Position numbers and translations under genes: made by a program. 64,000 nt of DNA from Onchocerca lupi (taxonomy: Eukaryota > Nematoda > Chromadorea > Rhabditida > Onchocercidae). Below the pieces are notes generated by a model. That model saw nothing but the letters and a program-made list of their open reading frames with translations, ran no database searches and was not told the origin of the DNA. Location of the stretch: assembly GCA_028564675.1 (NCBI GenBank), contig JAOVVO010000177.1, positions 61,722 through 125,721 of the forward strand, in the 5' to 3' direction. Positions 52,501 through 63,471 of the stretch are shown here, piece after piece (position 1 is the first letter of the stretch; the number at the start of each line of letters is the position of its first letter).

Positions 52501-52706
52501 ATATGTGGTCCTGAAAGTGATCTCAACGTGATATTTCTTTCAGAAATCCAGAAGAAAAGAATCCTATAATACGATTTGTACATTTCATTCAAAATCTCAC
52601 ATAGCAATAATTAAATTCAAATAACTAAATTACATTTCTTTAGAGAAGTCAAGGCCGTATAACAGAAGAGATTCGATCGGAAAAATCCGGAAATTCTCAA
52701 CTATAA
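49486..52706 (+). CDS. Unrecognised single-pass membrane protein
   Basis: Ten exons: 49486-49617, 50051-50123, 50558-50645, 50726-50840, 51080-51193, 51409-51573, 51704-51822, 52043-52118, 52342-52473, 52644-52706; 358 aa with closed phases. I do not recognise the family. Residues ~18-37 (LIAFLIALLEFIIVIIAYIA) are a membrane anchor next to basic RETQRKK, suggesting a short N-terminal lumenal tail and a cytoplasmic body. An acidic stretch (EDFEDIPEEEKMEHEG) follows, then a basic one (VMVRRKK). Residues ~98-230 look folded (IIRFTLEIDWTGRGFEF, RLCDFLIRKMRTILEE, RRWLVYGVIHNKVWKVNG). The C-terminal ~120 residues are Ser/Thr/Pro-rich and basic (SRKNRSKVREES, KLATPADV). Exon 8 uses a weak acceptor (ATTAAAG) chosen for phase. 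Exon 1 lies inside the right arm of the inverted repeat. Probably nematode-restricted (inference). Confidence 0.8.
50274..50375. repeat. AT-rich hairpin in intron 2
   Basis: ATATTATCAAAG and CTTTGATAATAT form a perfect stem with a short loop near 50279-50308, and TTATATTATCAAAG recurs near 50362. Simple AT-rich palindrome, no other feature. Confidence 0.5.
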
Positions 52707-53581
52707 ACACACACAGAACATCAATTAACACGGATGGTCATTCAAAACTTCGTAATCAACACAATAACGAAAAAATATTAATCAAACATAAACCGTCTGA
52801 ACGGTAAACCAGTTGTGAACGTTAGTCAAATCTATCCGTCGAAAATTCTTATTTACAATAAGAAAATGCAGCTAGAATACCCATCATCACAACCTAACCG
52901 CAAGTTTAGACTTTGATCTAATTCTGGCTTTAAGCCTAAACTAAAATCTCTATCTTACTGCATGTGTCTTTCCCTCTAAATATCCTATTTTATTACATTC
53001 CAATTTAACATTGTCTTATATACAATATTATTCTTCTTTATTGTATTTCAATCTGATATTGTTTTATATACCTTTGTCATTTTATTTAATAAAATACAAC
53101 TGTGTTTCACAAACATGCCAAATATTAGACTTGAATCCAAAGTGATACAATGGAACTAGCGGATTGTATCCTGCTGTTTATAAATCATATATAATCCATT
53201 ATCCTAAATTATAATGTCATTGTTCAAAGAGGAACTTACATCGAATTATCAATAATATCATGTGACTTTATAAACAGAGATTTGGATTATACACTATAGA
53301 GAAAATTGACAATAAAATATTAAGCAGTTAAGATAACTCAATCTGAGATGCAATAAAACATCAAATAACACACAAACAAATCGAAACATGAGTGTATTTT
53401 ATATTGTTCGACAAGTACAAACTGCAATGTATTTGATGTTTGGTTTTTATGATTTCAACTTAATACTCGTCACATTCAGTAATTAAATTGTGAAGAATTT
53501 ATTATAGTTCTTACATTTGTTTCGATTATTTAAGAAATGAAAATCTACTGATCATGTGATTGAGCTTGTTGAAGAACATTC
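52707..53581. other. Convergent intergenic region
   Basis: Holds the 3' UTRs of the membrane-protein gene (+) and AAR2 (-). An AATAAA at 53088-53093 could be a poly(A) signal for the plus-strand gene, which would give a ~400-base 3' UTR. Nothing else recognised. Confidence 0.5.
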
Positions 53582-56500
53582 TTACTCTTCTTGCACATCA
53601 AAATTCCACTTGAAGCGTTTTGTCAAGGAATTTTTGAATTTTTTAGCTCTTTCCTTCAATGCAGCATCTGCTGACTCACAATCTGCAATGAAATTTGGAA
53701 ATACAGATTGAATGAGCTTTAGATTATCCATAAATATTATACAAATAAATCAGCATCCATCAACTGATCCGTTTTATTTTAAAGAAATTTAAAGAACTTC
53801 GAATTTACCAAAAACTGCCAGTTTCTGTCTCTCCAAAATTAAACTGCCGATCCAAAATCGCATGACTATTGTATCCCGATTTAATCATGACATAAATCTT
53901 GTGAAATAAATTTATGAATTTTAACAATCGTCTTCATTATATATATCGTTGTAAGCGCTAGCTATTGGTAATTGATCTCAATCTTCCAATATTTGTTGCC
54001 TTTAGTACTAGGAACCATACTAAAGTAGACCCAAGCATGGTAAGCATACCAATAAGCTTACTTGGAATTAAGTGTAACATCGCATAAAAAGGTGAAAATA
54101 CTAGTACTATATGTACTAATGATATCTACTACTATATGAATTGGGAGGATCACATAATCAGCCTCTATATAATTATTGATGTCCAAGATAATTAGGAGCA
54201 TTTTTATTGCTTGAATATTTTAACTTAGTCTTAAAAAATTTTGGCTCAGCAATACTGGTACTAACCTTAGTGATAAAACTCTTGATGCTTCCTTTGCCCA
54301 ACAGATCATATGTTTCAATGTTTAAAATAAAATCTACAGCCTGAAGTGATTCGCATAAAAGAATTATATAAAAACGATAGTTTAAAATAGCATAAAGAGA
54401 TAATTACAACTGTTCAAAAAAAACAACGTCAACCCAATGTCAAGCATTCTTCTTATAATAGTACAAATACCGGTGTTTTTTGCTCTATACAAAGTATTAT
54501 TTGTTACCAGAGAGATGAGGCATACCCCTTTTCACTTACGGATTAAGGACCTTTCAGCTCCTAATCCAACAAATATCTTTACACTATTTGGACATAAATC
54601 CACATCATTTTTAATAAAAGTCGTTATCAGATGTAAAATTATTACTCTCCAGGCTGTTTTTTTAGTAACAATAAGAAAGTCAGATGGAATTTTTATTGAA
54701 GGTATTGTTTAAGGTGCAAGCATTTTAACTGGCGGCGAACACCTAGACTTGGAAAAAAGTCTACTCTTTTGCTTAGAATTACAGCTAATATTACACAATT
54801 TTCTTCCTTCAAGTGTTTTTATGTATTGTGCGAAAAGTCTTTAGAGCAATCTAAGAACAAAGCTTCCTAAGATGAAGTACCCAAAATTACGTTTTAATCT
54901 ACAGTATTTTTAGCTGATCTAGTAATGACAATAAAAAATAAAAACACAAAAATTTCTAATTATCGACTCCATAAAAACAATATGAGATAGCTAAAATTAC
55001 ATTAGCACCAAGAACTGTAACATAGGTTCGCACCTGAACTCATGAGTTGATCGTTCTTGCAAAACGGTATGATATTTTCTTCTTTAAAAATTGGCCATAC
55101 AGCGAAGAATGAACAAAAACAGCAGAATTATAAAACTTTGGAAAAAATAAAGTAAATCCTATATTTTGAAATCGGAAATAATAATCAACACACGTTATTG
55201 ATTACCACATAGTTAATTTATTCTCAGTCAATTTGTGCACTTCGAATACAAAATTAATAGGATTTTTATCACAAATTCAAATTAAAAACACTGCATTTCT
55301 CGTAAAACTGGTGTTACGATATTAATTGCATTAGTTAAAACATCCTTTTTATCTAAGTGCAGCTGTTTAGCGGAAACAAAAAGTTCAACCATTTGTTTCC
55401 ATTGACTTAGCAAAACTACAACATCACTCTTTTCTTTACACTTTCTAAAATGAATCCTGTAGTTATAGAATTAACTAAATCTGTAAAATGAATGAAATTT
55501 CAACTTGAGAAAGGAATAGCATAAGTAACTTATGCTGCTGACTGGAGCAGGTATCACCAGTATGATTTTTGGTATGACGTGGATGGAACTTTAGTTTTCG
55601 AAGTAAACCAATGTGGTATTGAGCACGCTACATTGTAACTATAACTAACCTTCATTTTACCTTCTCTAGCAATAACAAAAATTCGGTTAGCAAAGGTTCA
55701 GTAAAATACTGCAAAGACATATATAATGAAGACGATTGTTCCTTCAAATTTCCAATTTAAAACTCAGACTATGTAAAATGAAGCGGTATTTCATTTCACT
55801 TACCATTTATGTTTCCGAACAATTTAGAAAGTGTAGTTGTTAGAAAATTATCTCGAGAAACAATATCGACAAAGAAATCTTCCGGACATTCTTTTAATTG
55901 GAAATGCAATACTGATATTAATGCCATATATAATTCTTTACACTCTATGAGTTCTTTTATACAGCTGCATAACAAATGAATCAGTCGTTTCCACTGTTCA
56001 AAACCTTCATAAACCTATAATCAATAAAAAATGAGTGTTCGTTAAAAAATATTAAAAAATAAAAGTAATATTCAGAGATCGGATGGAACAAATTACTACC
56101 TGTCCCATCAGAAAGCATACGAAAGCAAATTGCAATTCTCCAAGAAATTCGAACCATTCTCCATTCAGATCAGCAAGAATTTTGTGTAGTTGCCAACTTC
56201 GATCCAATGAATTCTCTGCTTTACTTGAAACAACCTAAAATAGGGATTTTTAGGAGTACCAAATCAATTTTATGGAGATTAATTTTCTTGTTTTTGTTAA
56301 ATTTTAGAAAAATCTTAGATCAAAGGAATTGAAAAAATTGTTGATAGCACTGAGAGAAGGAACGAATTCATGAAAGTGTCACTGACTAAGCATAAAAATT
56401 TATATCAAGTAAAATTTAACGAAAATAAAAGAAAATCAAGTAAAAAATGCAAATGTCTCTATTTCTACAGTATTTCTATAAATATGACCAGAATGAGGGA

Positions 56501-58855
56501 GAAAAAAGAAATTATAAAGAAACTAACAGTAATCAAAATTTGTACCTACCACGGAATTTAGAGGAATTTCGGTGAAACGTATTTGGAAACCATCTCTAAT
56601 TTTCATAATAGGAAGACCATCTTCATCCACAAAACGTATCCTGAGTGGATGATCGCGATCAACGCAAGATGATGGATGTCCATGTACCTAAAAGTGCCAC
56701 ATTAATTGATCATTACAAATGCTATTTCACAATGTTCCATATATAGTCATAACAATTCATTTAAATACAAGCCGAAAGATATCTAAAATCACTAATTTTT
56801 TTCTAAATTTAACATTGCAGGGATACTCATTAATAATGTAGTTATTAGACAGATGACAATAATTATATTAATGGAGCTCATCTGATAAGAACAAACAAAT
56901 AATGGCTTACACTAATAGATTAGATCGCCCTTATGCACATTTTTTTTAGCAAGGTATATCACTGAAATAAAAAAAAAAAAGACTTTTGGATAAGGATTGG
57001 ACAAATTACACAACATCAATTAGACAAAATAGTATTATTAGAATTTAACTAGAGATGAATTGAAACCGAGGGAAAAAAATTTATCGAAGAAGTAAACGGA
57101 AGTATGAGTAGAACATTATGAAATCGAACAAAATTTTGAAAATTAATGAGCAAAGTTGTTTAAAGATAATGGACGATGCAGTGATAATTGAAAGAAAAAC
57201 TAAAAATTACACTAACGCCCTCTTTTTCCATCATTTCGGTCTCCAAAGTAATCAATTCCGCCTGACCTGTTATACGACTATATTGATTCTCCGGTCGTAA
57301 TCTTTCCACTGTTTTTTCTGCAAAATTAAGATATGTTGGAGTAAAAATATGAAAGCTATCTAGAGAAGAATAAAATTAAATAGTCTAATTAAAATTAGAC
57401 AACTGATTAAACCTTAAGTTTTGATATAATTGAGAAAGATGAGAAAAATAGGAAAATATAAGATGCATTACAAGATACAAGCACTGAAAACTCGAAATGT
57501 GCAGAACAAACAAGCACGCGCACAAACCTGTAATATAATTGCTGAGTGAAAACCAGCTTAGATATGTTTCAAAAGGATATGGTGCTAGACCGTCATCCAT
57601 CGACTTCAAATTTAAACGCACTCTTTCTATCTAAAATTCAAATTCAAATCCAGCTGAAACTGACAGATTAGGACATTAGCTCTGTTCATTATAATTACTA
57701 TTCAAATGCAAGAAAATTATTGAATATCGAGAGCATGACACAATTTTCAAATCATTTTGATTTCATTTAAGATATATACATGGCTAATAAAGAATTTAAA
57801 ATTATTCGACTTGCAAGACGCGTTTATTTTCCACTGTCTTTCAAAAAAAAAAAAAAAAAATTCATAATGCGAAAAACTCGAGATGTCAATTACTAAATAG
57901 GTATAACTAAGTATTCACATTATTATTTATAATAATAATATTGTAACAATAAATGCTCTGTAAAACTGTTCCATTCAGAATAACAAAATAAAACATCCAC
58001 AGTGATTTTGTGGGTCAAACAAAATCATAAATGGACCTACTAAAAGAGACTTATGAAATAAGTTCATGAAATTAGCATGAAATATGCTAAATTCGGAAGC
58101 AATTAATGATTACCTCATCTGCAGAACATGGCTCAATTATCATGTCCTCACGTGCCGAATCCCATTTACGTAGCAAAATTTCCTTTTCCTTAAAATGATG
58201 AAAAAATCCAATGCGTGGTGCTGTTTTGACACTGAAGAAAATGAAATGAACGCCCGGTGGGATCATCTTTAAACCGAGAAATTTCGGTCCCACATGCCAT
58301 GATTTGTAATCAATGCCGAATTCTGTTGTTTGAGGTACATCAAGGAAAATCTGCAAAATTTCTTAATGAAGCTTAACGATGAAGAAATCCACTTATCACT
58401 GAACTCTATTTTTATGACAGAGATCAATCATGCAGAGATAATTGTGGTATGGATTAAGTATAGAGTCCATGGCAATGAATTAAGTTAATCAAAAAAATAT
58501 ATTCCCGTTTAAAAATACAAAAATATATTCCCCCTCAAACTTTAGCATAAAAATAACAAACTTTTTAGGCAGAAGTTTCCCGGTACTAAGAGAATATTAA
58601 AAACTCAGAAGAATTATTGAATATATGTCTTGACTCCTATTTCTATGGTAACGTTGAAGAAAAAGTAAACAATTTATGTTCTATATAAAACTAAGCGGTT
58701 CATCCCGATTAAGTATTATTTAGATGAATTATCCAACCTACCATAAATGCACCATTTTCGTACAGATGATTAGCAAGACTTGGAGGCATATCCGATACAG
58801 ATGTTGTACATATAGATGCTGCAATGGATACCCCATCTTTGTTGTTGTCTACCAT
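53582..58855 (-). CDS. aar2: AAR2 U5 snRNP assembly factor
   Basis: Exons in transcript order: 58855-58742, 58350-58114, 57630-57528, 57317-57211, 56687-56550, 56234-56100, 56014-55804, 53682-53582; 381 aa (human AAR2 384), phases closed. AAR2 binds PRP8 in the cytoplasm and blocks early BRR2 binding during U5 snRNP maturation. Conserved blocks: TEFGIDYKSWHVGPKFLGLK, MIPPGVHF, APYPFETYLSWFSLSNYI, VERLRPENQ, LGELQFAFVCFLMGQ, VYEGFEQWKRLIHLL, EDFFVDIVSRDNFLTTTL, and the C-terminal LTKRFKWNFD. Exon 4 could instead end at 57217 (two codons shorter). The last intron is 2.1 kb and holds Wolbachia-like fragments. A TTTTGCAG acceptor about 38 bases before the ATG suggests trans-splicing or a 5' UTR intron. 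Confidence 0.95.
53955..54203 (-). pseudogene. petB: Wolbachia-like cytochrome b (petB) fragment
   Basis: On the minus strand this reads, in two frames, APNYLGH then NNYIEADYVILPIHIV, then SPFYAMLHLIPSKLIGMLT and MLGSTLVWFLV followed by IGRLRS. These are the order and motifs of the C-terminal part of alphaproteobacterial cytochrome b (APNYLGHPDNY, PIHIVPEWYFLPFYAIL, PDKLxGVIAMFG). A frame change lies before the SPFYAM segment and the reading ends at a stop. The match is to the bacterial respiratory protein, not to the nematode mitochondrial one as I know it. It lies in the last AAR2 intron and is degenerate, hence a nuclear Wolbachia transfer. Confidence 0.82.
54207..54625 (+). pseudogene. 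yidC: Wolbachia-like yidC (membrane insertase) fragment
   Basis: Reads LLEYFNLVLKNFGSAILVL, TLVIKLLMLPLPNRSYVSM, FKIKS, then a frame change and ELYKNDSLK, stop, HKEII, another frame change, then SILLIIVQIPVFFALYKVLF, RHTPFHLRIKDLSAPNPTNI and FTLFG. These are the core YidC/Oxa1 motifs in order; the PTNIFTLFG ending is characteristic of Wolbachia/Rickettsiales YidC. At least two frameshifts and one in-frame stop make it non-functional. It begins about 5 bases from the end of the oppositely oriented petB fragment, so non-adjacent bacterial pieces were joined. Confidence 0.9.
55282..55456 (-). other. Exon-like stretch in AAR2 intron
   Basis: After a TAACTACAG acceptor the minus strand is open for ~58 codons with protein-like content (KEKSDVVVLLSQWKQMVELF, AKQLHLDKKDVLTNAINIV, TPVLREMQCF) and ends in a stop. 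The WKQMVELF part weakly recalls WKRLIHLL of AAR2 exon 7, but phase does not fit exon 6. It may be an unrelated nested exon, a decayed duplicated exon or another transferred fragment. Not assigned. Confidence 0.35.
55525..55638 (+). pseudogene. Wolbachia-like GTA TIM-barrel fragment
   Basis: Open for 37 codons: VTYAADWSRYHQYDFWYDVD then GTLVFEVNQCGIEHATL and a stop. It resembles the YAADWSEYH...W..LD.LW....D.VGIDAYfPL signature of the TIM-barrel-like domain of gene-transfer-agent/phage host-specificity proteins found in alphaproteobacteria including Wolbachia. The second half is diverged. It lies in the same AAR2 intron as the petB and yidC fragments. Confidence 0.55.
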
Positions 58856-59492
58856 GAGGAGTCAAGTTTATTTTGAGATGTAGGATATAATCTGCAAAAT
58901 ACGAGTAAAGAAATTAGCTTTCAAAAACTTTCTCCAAACAAAATTTTCCTCTTATTATATTTCAAATAACAGGGCATACTTTCCGATATATCATATTTTG
59001 CAAAAAAAAAGTCAAAAAATGATTAATTATTAAAACTAGCAACAACATTTCCATCACACCACTATGGTACTATTAAAATTAATGACACCATTACCCAACT
59101 GGCAGTACATCCAATTAAAGCGGCCTACAAATGACACCTCACTACCCAACTGGAAGCACATCTAATTAATGCGGCCTACAAATGAAATAGGTAGCAATTA
59201 TTACCGACATATAGATTTTGCGATGATAGTTAAGCTTTAGACCATCATTCCTTATTATGCAAGTTTAATTATCATTAATTTATGCTGCAACAATTACTGT
59301 ATTCAATTTATCGGGTCTCATTTCGAACACTTAAACCAAATATCGTGCTTATCCCACAACAAATTTTCATATAATGAGTACTTACAAAACAATATTCTAA
59401 CACATACAGAGATAAAAATTTACATGTTAAATTAATGAAAACATGATATAAAATTGCCAGAAGATATCAAGGCAATCATTACTTCATTTGTC
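58856..59492. other. Divergent promoter region AAR2 / secreted protein gene
   Basis: 637 bases between the AAR2 start (-) and the secreted-protein start (+). Holds a 49-bp tandem duplication (listed). No clear TATA or initiator assignment can be made. Confidence 0.5.
59081..59183. repeat. Tandem duplication, ~49 bp x2
   Basis: Units at 59081-59129 and 59130-59179 both run AATGACACC, ACCCAACTGG, an AAGCACATCTAATTAA-like part and GCGGCCTACAAATGA. Only a few differences. It sits in the shared promoter region of two divergent genes. Confidence 0.9.
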
Positions 59493-62400
59493 ATGCGCTG
59501 CTATTCTCTTTTATTGCTGTTTCTTATAAGCGTTCTTGTCATCAGCACCACCATAGCTAAGCGCCCATTCGGTGCTGTAAGTTGTTTGATCTTTCCAAAG
59601 AATTATCGACCATACTGTCTTACTATAGAATTACCGATTATACTATAATATTTTAAATATGTATTGAGAGGCTATAAAAATACTAAGTGGGCAAGTTATT
59701 CAATCCTGAAATACCATATTTACCAGTCTATGCTGGAATACAATATTTCTTCGGATTTTATTTGGCAATTTACAAGAATATTTTACAATTTCTTTTTTTC
59801 TTTATGCCAACCGTTTCAAGTTTTTCCATGCAATAATAACTTGTTTCACTAAGAAAATCACTTAAATTATTTTGACAGGAGTAATACTAAAGTTGTCGTG
59901 AAAGTTTCGTGTTTTTGTCAATTGGCATAAACGATAGTTGTGATAAAAGCTTTATTGATTGAAGGACGAGTGATTCTTCGCTTACGTCACAAGCATTTAT
60001 TAGAGAACATCCAAGTAAATTGAACACTGGGTTATTCTCACCTTTGTCGCTCATAGAGAGACCGAATGAAAGAATACTGCTCAATTGAATTGCTTCAACT
60101 CAGCCTGTATCGAAGTTCTGCCATTCTAAATCCTTCAGGGACTCCTACCCCTTGAGATCAACTTACTTGAACTCCAACGAATTACTTCATGATTGGTCGA
60201 ACAGAAAATAATGAAAAGAGATCCTATTTGTAACTTAACTGCATATTTTTAGCTCCTTACATAGTGAGACAGCAGTAAATAAATCAATAAATCGTTAGTC
60301 ATATAGGATCAGATCGAAGAATAAGACGAATAACAGAATAGAACATCTCGAATTAAACATAGTCATAAATGGATCTGCTAAAATTCATGTTTACACGATG
60401 CACTTTCACATAAATCAAGAAATTATTGCAACCGAAATATATCTACGGATACATCAGCTACAGGGCTTTTTTGAGAACTTTCGACTAGTTTAACACTTCC
60501 CTCCTAGTGACCTGTCCACTGCGTCAGATTAATCTGTCTTGTTTGTCCCTGTTTGTATCCTTCAATGACATTGTATCCATTTTGATCAAAATCCCTGATG
60601 GATTCGGAAAGAATGTATATAAAACGATCTTTCCTTCTTTTATCAGTTTTTCCCTTAATTGTTCCCAGCATTACTTTTATCAATGATCACGTTCTCTAAC
60701 GTATTGCTTTATAAGCCAACTTGTAAAATAAACATGATATTTACCAATAGACATCACATCAACACATCCATACATCAAATATCAATATTGCAGCGAGGAT
60801 ATTCGGAAATCGATGAAAAAAGATATATGAAAATACATGTAAATAGTCCGTTTAACTCTAATGAGCAAATTCGGTTTCTTGCTCGTCGTTTCCCCAACAC
60901 TCCAGCAGATGCGTAAGTCATATCTTTAAAATTATTAATGATGTTTATCAAATTGTTTGAAAATTCTGATTGTCTGATCAGTGTCAATAAATTGCCTGAA
61001 AAAATTTTGATTGTTTGCTCCCTGCCAGAATTACCTTACGAAAATGATTAGCATTAGGAGAGATCATCATTTCAATTCATAGACGAAATGTACTCATTTT
61101 AAACAAATTTATTCTCATTATTTCTACCCTGCGTTTCATTAAATCTATTCTGCTATACAGTAAATTTCACAAGAAGAAGAAAAATAAAAATGAACTAAAA
61201 AATATATAAGCTATTTAAATTATTTATTAAGTAAACTGATGATTAACACGATCGGTTTCTGAGCAAAGAATCTTTTCCTTTGTTCAACTTCTCTTATCAC
61301 AGCTCGAACTACATCTTCCATGTCATCATTCAGTAAATATTATTCATTCTAATCTTTCCATGTCAGGAAGCATTCATTTCAATATTCGAAGTTTTCCCTT
61401 TGATTTTATGATATATACTCATTATTTCATTTTATTTAATGCTTTGCTCATTCCCGACAATTTTGTCCTGTAAAAAAAATGCAAGAAACATTCTAGAACC
61501 TGAACCACATCAAAATATCAATGCAATCAGCAAGATAAAACTTTGTTGAAATATTCTTCATCAAAGCTTTCAATTAAAAATCTGTTCCATTGCACTCTTT
61601 CTATATTATCTGAATTTTTTGATATTGAATCCTTTATTCATATCTAATATTACTGACGTATTTTTCCACAAAGTTTATGGAGAAGTGTCATGCTAGTAGA
61701 TAATTATCAATCAGGAAAGCGTAAAATTTGAATTTTTATCGAAAGTTGGTGAATTTAAATTGAAAAAAATTAAAAACAATTTACATTTATTTTTATCTTC
61801 CAGTTTTGACATTGTTCAATTAGGACATCTAGACAAAAACAAAACGTTGGATTTATCACATGGTGGTGGCAATTTTTTGCCCAAATATCCATTCTGGTTC
61901 GAACGTGAGAATTACACGATGTCCACCAGAATCCTTCATTGGATATACGAGAAAAAAGTTATAGTAACTGGAAGGCTTCAAAGAAAAATTAATGTTTGTT
62001 CAATATGTTGATTATTATTTGTTACTTAATTCATCAAGCACTTTCAAATAATAGCATCTACTGATGTACATAATATATGACTTCCTTGAAGATATCATTT
62101 ATTTTCAGTCAATCAATTATTCCATTATATCATTGATAATATGACAATGTTTGCAGTACTACCAATCGGTTGGCTTTTATCAAACTCCACAGGAAATTTT
62201 TTATGCATATGAAGGATATTACACGGAACTGATTTTTGTAAAAGGATATTCACTGAAATGGGGTTTTCCTCATCATTGTTATGTGCAAGGAGACAAGAAG
62301 CTTGATCTTCTGGTAGGGATTGCTATCATTATCCTACAACTTTTGGTTCAAATTTTTCTTTTTTCAATCATAAATTTCCAGCCTATTGAATTCAGTGCCA

Positions 62401-63471
62401 TTTAGAATCTCATTTTGATTATCTCCATCGAATATATACTATAAATCCTTTCTTGGCTTATTGATCAAATAATATCTGCTTCCTTACGAAAATATTGAAG
62501 GATAACTTTCAATACCAAATAATTTTTTTTTTTTTTTTTGATAAATTAAAAGTTAGAAAATTTCTTTGCATTTCTTACATTTTCATTTAATTTAAATAGA
62601 AATTTCTAAAATAATTAGCTTTCTTTTCTTTGTATTTCATTTATTCAATTATATTTTTTAAATTCTAGACTGCATCGTATCCACGAGATAAATTCAGTGA
62701 AACGCGACTTATGACACAAGTTTTTGATCAAAATACCGTTGAAGCATATCGAAGTTATTTAGGTAAACCAACTTCGTTTCACGGAGACACGGATCAACTG
62801 ATCTTGGAATCATTGGGTCCACCAATGCCATATCATGCCACATTTAACTTTGGTGGTTTTTATTTAGGCAAGTTTTTGCATTATTATTAATTCATTTCTA
62901 ACAAATATATTTTTAGACAAATAAAGACAAGTATATATCGAAAAATATATATTTTTTGATTTTCTTCAGTAATCAATCAAAATTATGACGCATAATTATT
63001 AAATGATTATTATGCATCATAAGTATTAATTGATTCACAAAAAGATAAGAAATGGCATCGTTTGGTTTTCAAATAGACAAACTGTTGCATTAGCATTTTT
63101 GTCTTGTGAATACTTCCTTGTCATTTCTTATCATCAGATCATTTCTTTTTAAGATTTCTTTATCCTTTCAGATGCTTTTACTTTCAACGATAAGAATCTC
63201 TTGGCATTGCCTTTGTTTGTTATTCTTGAGCTTTAGAGTAGTGAATCTTTCGCTAAATTGTTATGATAAAATGATAAATGGTGATTTTGTTCTCAAATAT
63301 ATTTATTCTCTCCGAAATATTCAAGATCTTCTGCAATCAAATTTCTTTTATATCTGACAATATTTTTTTTTAGGTCAGCGAGCATATTTTGCTGGTTTTT
63401 TCACCAATGCCGTCACTGTTAAAATCATGACTGCCTCCAGCACATATACATTTTACTTGCATAAAAATATG
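59493..63471 (+). CDS. Unrecognised secreted protein, incomplete at window edge
   Basis: Exons seen: 59493-59576, 60794-60912, 61804-61993, 62157-62312, 62669-62867, 63374-63471, giving 282 residues with closed phases and a donor (GTGAGT) after 63471, so the gene runs past the window. Residues 1-22 (MRCYSLLLLFLISVLVISTT) are a signal peptide. The rest is aromatic-rich: RYMKIHVNSPFNS, FLPKYPFWFEREN, FYAYEGYYTELIFVKGYSLK, a PHHCYVQGDKK, HATFNFGGFYLG, QRAYFAGFFTNAV. I do not recognise the family and give no function. The fifth intron has a GC donor (TTTAG|GCAAGT at 62868-62869). Intron 1 (1.2 kb) contains an unassigned minus-strand open stretch at ~59894-60090. Confidence 0.75.
59894..60100 (-). 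other. Protein-like open stretch, possible further transfer
   Basis: Minus strand inside intron 1 of the secreted-protein gene: about 65 open codons (SILSFGLSMSDKGENNPVFN, LLGCSLINACDVSEESLVLQ, SIKLLSQLSFMPI) ending in a stop, with stops further upstream in the same frame. The wording looks bacterial rather than like a nematode exon, and splice sites are missing, but I cannot name the gene. Confidence 0.35.

Noticed and set aside
54437..54712. Open frame containing YidC motifs as an intact gene
   Set aside because: The match begins upstream in another frame and is interrupted by a stop and frameshifts; it lies inside a host intron. Treated as a pseudogene fragment.
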